From: Candidatus Goldiibacteriota bacterium
Lineage (GTDB): Bacteria; Oederibacteriota; PGYV01; DSYL01
Direction of reading: 5' to 3'
Assembly (NCBI GenBank): GCA_018000835.1
Contig: JAGNJD010000001.1
Span: 69,275-133,274, forward strand
Length of the DNA stretch: 64,000 nt
Shown here: in pieces, positions 63,770 through 64,000 of the stretch
Position numbering within the stretch: the stretch's first letter is position 1
How the letters are laid out: every line of letters begins with the position of its first letter
Made by a program: the position numbers and the translations under genes
Notes under the pieces: model-generated
Seen by the model: only the letters and a program-made list of their open reading frames with translations
Databases searched by the model: none
What the model was told of the DNA's origin: nothing

Positions 63770-64000
63770 TTATTCATATACCTGCGTCCATTGATTTTTA
63801 TTTTCATTCGTTCCAATTCCTAATTCATTGTTGTAGTTTGATCCTGTAGCCCATAGTGTCCCATCTGTTTTTATTGCAAGACTATGTGAACTGCACGTAA
63901 CATAATTAACATCAGATAATACATAAGTCCATATATTTTTATTTTCATTATCACCCGTCCCGAGCTGACCATATTCATTGTATCCTGTTGCCCATAATGT
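63770..64000 (-). CDS. RCC1-repeat protein, C-terminal end (cut by window edge)
   Basis: The minus strand from the window edge is open in one frame to TAA at 63770. It reads TLWATGYNEYGQLGTGDNENKN..., then SSHSLAIKTDGTLWATGSN and NELGIGTNENKNQWTQVYE, two RCC1-type propeller repeats of about 50 residues. Only the C-terminal two blades are visible. Such repeats form seven-bladed propellers; here it is probably a secreted or surface protein. Confidence 0.85.
   Translation of the reverse strand, partial: TLWATGYNEYGQLGTGDNENKNIWTYVLSDVNYVTCSSHSLAIKTDGTLWATGSNYNNELGIGTNENKNQWTQVYE

Overview
The window (about 64 kb, AT-rich) looks like a chromosome segment from a Gram-negative, probably uncultured bacterium. 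The signs are a lipoprotein, an OmpA-like protein, an O-antigen-ligase-type membrane protein and very large secreted proteins with Thr/Pro-rich linkers and FlgD-Ig-like C-termini. Such 'TPT/VTPT' linker proteins remind me of candidate phyla such as Goldbacteria, but I cannot establish taxonomy from this sequence alone.

Core region 1 (1-21.7 kb): rsmE (cut by the window edge) behind a lipoprotein and a TPR membrane protein; a PP-loop tRNA-thiolation-like enzyme; a DUF11 surface protein; an O-antigen ligase/TPR protein; a Mut7-C RNase; and a complete glycine cleavage set (gcvT, gcvH, gcvPA, gcvPB) in one operon with lplA and lipA, with lpdA nearby. A purine-type permease and a broken OmpA-like gene follow. 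A 210-bp element built of consecutive hairpins occurs twice in inverted orientation (12.65 and 20.81 kb) and supplies the stop codons of lipA and of the OmpA-like gene.

Accessory region (22.2-50.3 kb): a defence island next to the 3' end of ssrA. It holds three separate operons that each begin with a LexA-type self-cleaving repressor: lexA1-TIR (followed by DUF2188, a 1254-residue nuclease-like protein, a NUC endonuclease and a GGDEF protein), lexA2-SIR2, and lexA3-Dam-like methylase plus further genes. A type I restriction system lies between them: GIY-YIG/RAMA protein, HsdR, an HsdM-HsdS fusion, an RNase HII/PIN fusion and a TPR/cold-shock-like protein. Two decayed copies of a REP-associated tyrosine transposase flank the 29.5-50.3 kb part.

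Core region 2 (50.5-64 kb): ssrA (tmRNA) and smpB, a 2733-residue repeat protein whose stop codon abuts the smpB start, a multi-PAS sensor kinase, an aldo/keto reductase and the end of an RCC1-repeat protein.

The most interesting point is the repeated arrangement of LexA-like repressor followed by an NAD-consuming effector (TIR, SIR2) or a modification enzyme, with a shared TTATACA half-site at the lexA promoters and apparently leaderless mRNAs at two of them. This suggests defence modules gated by a DNA-damage-type switch.
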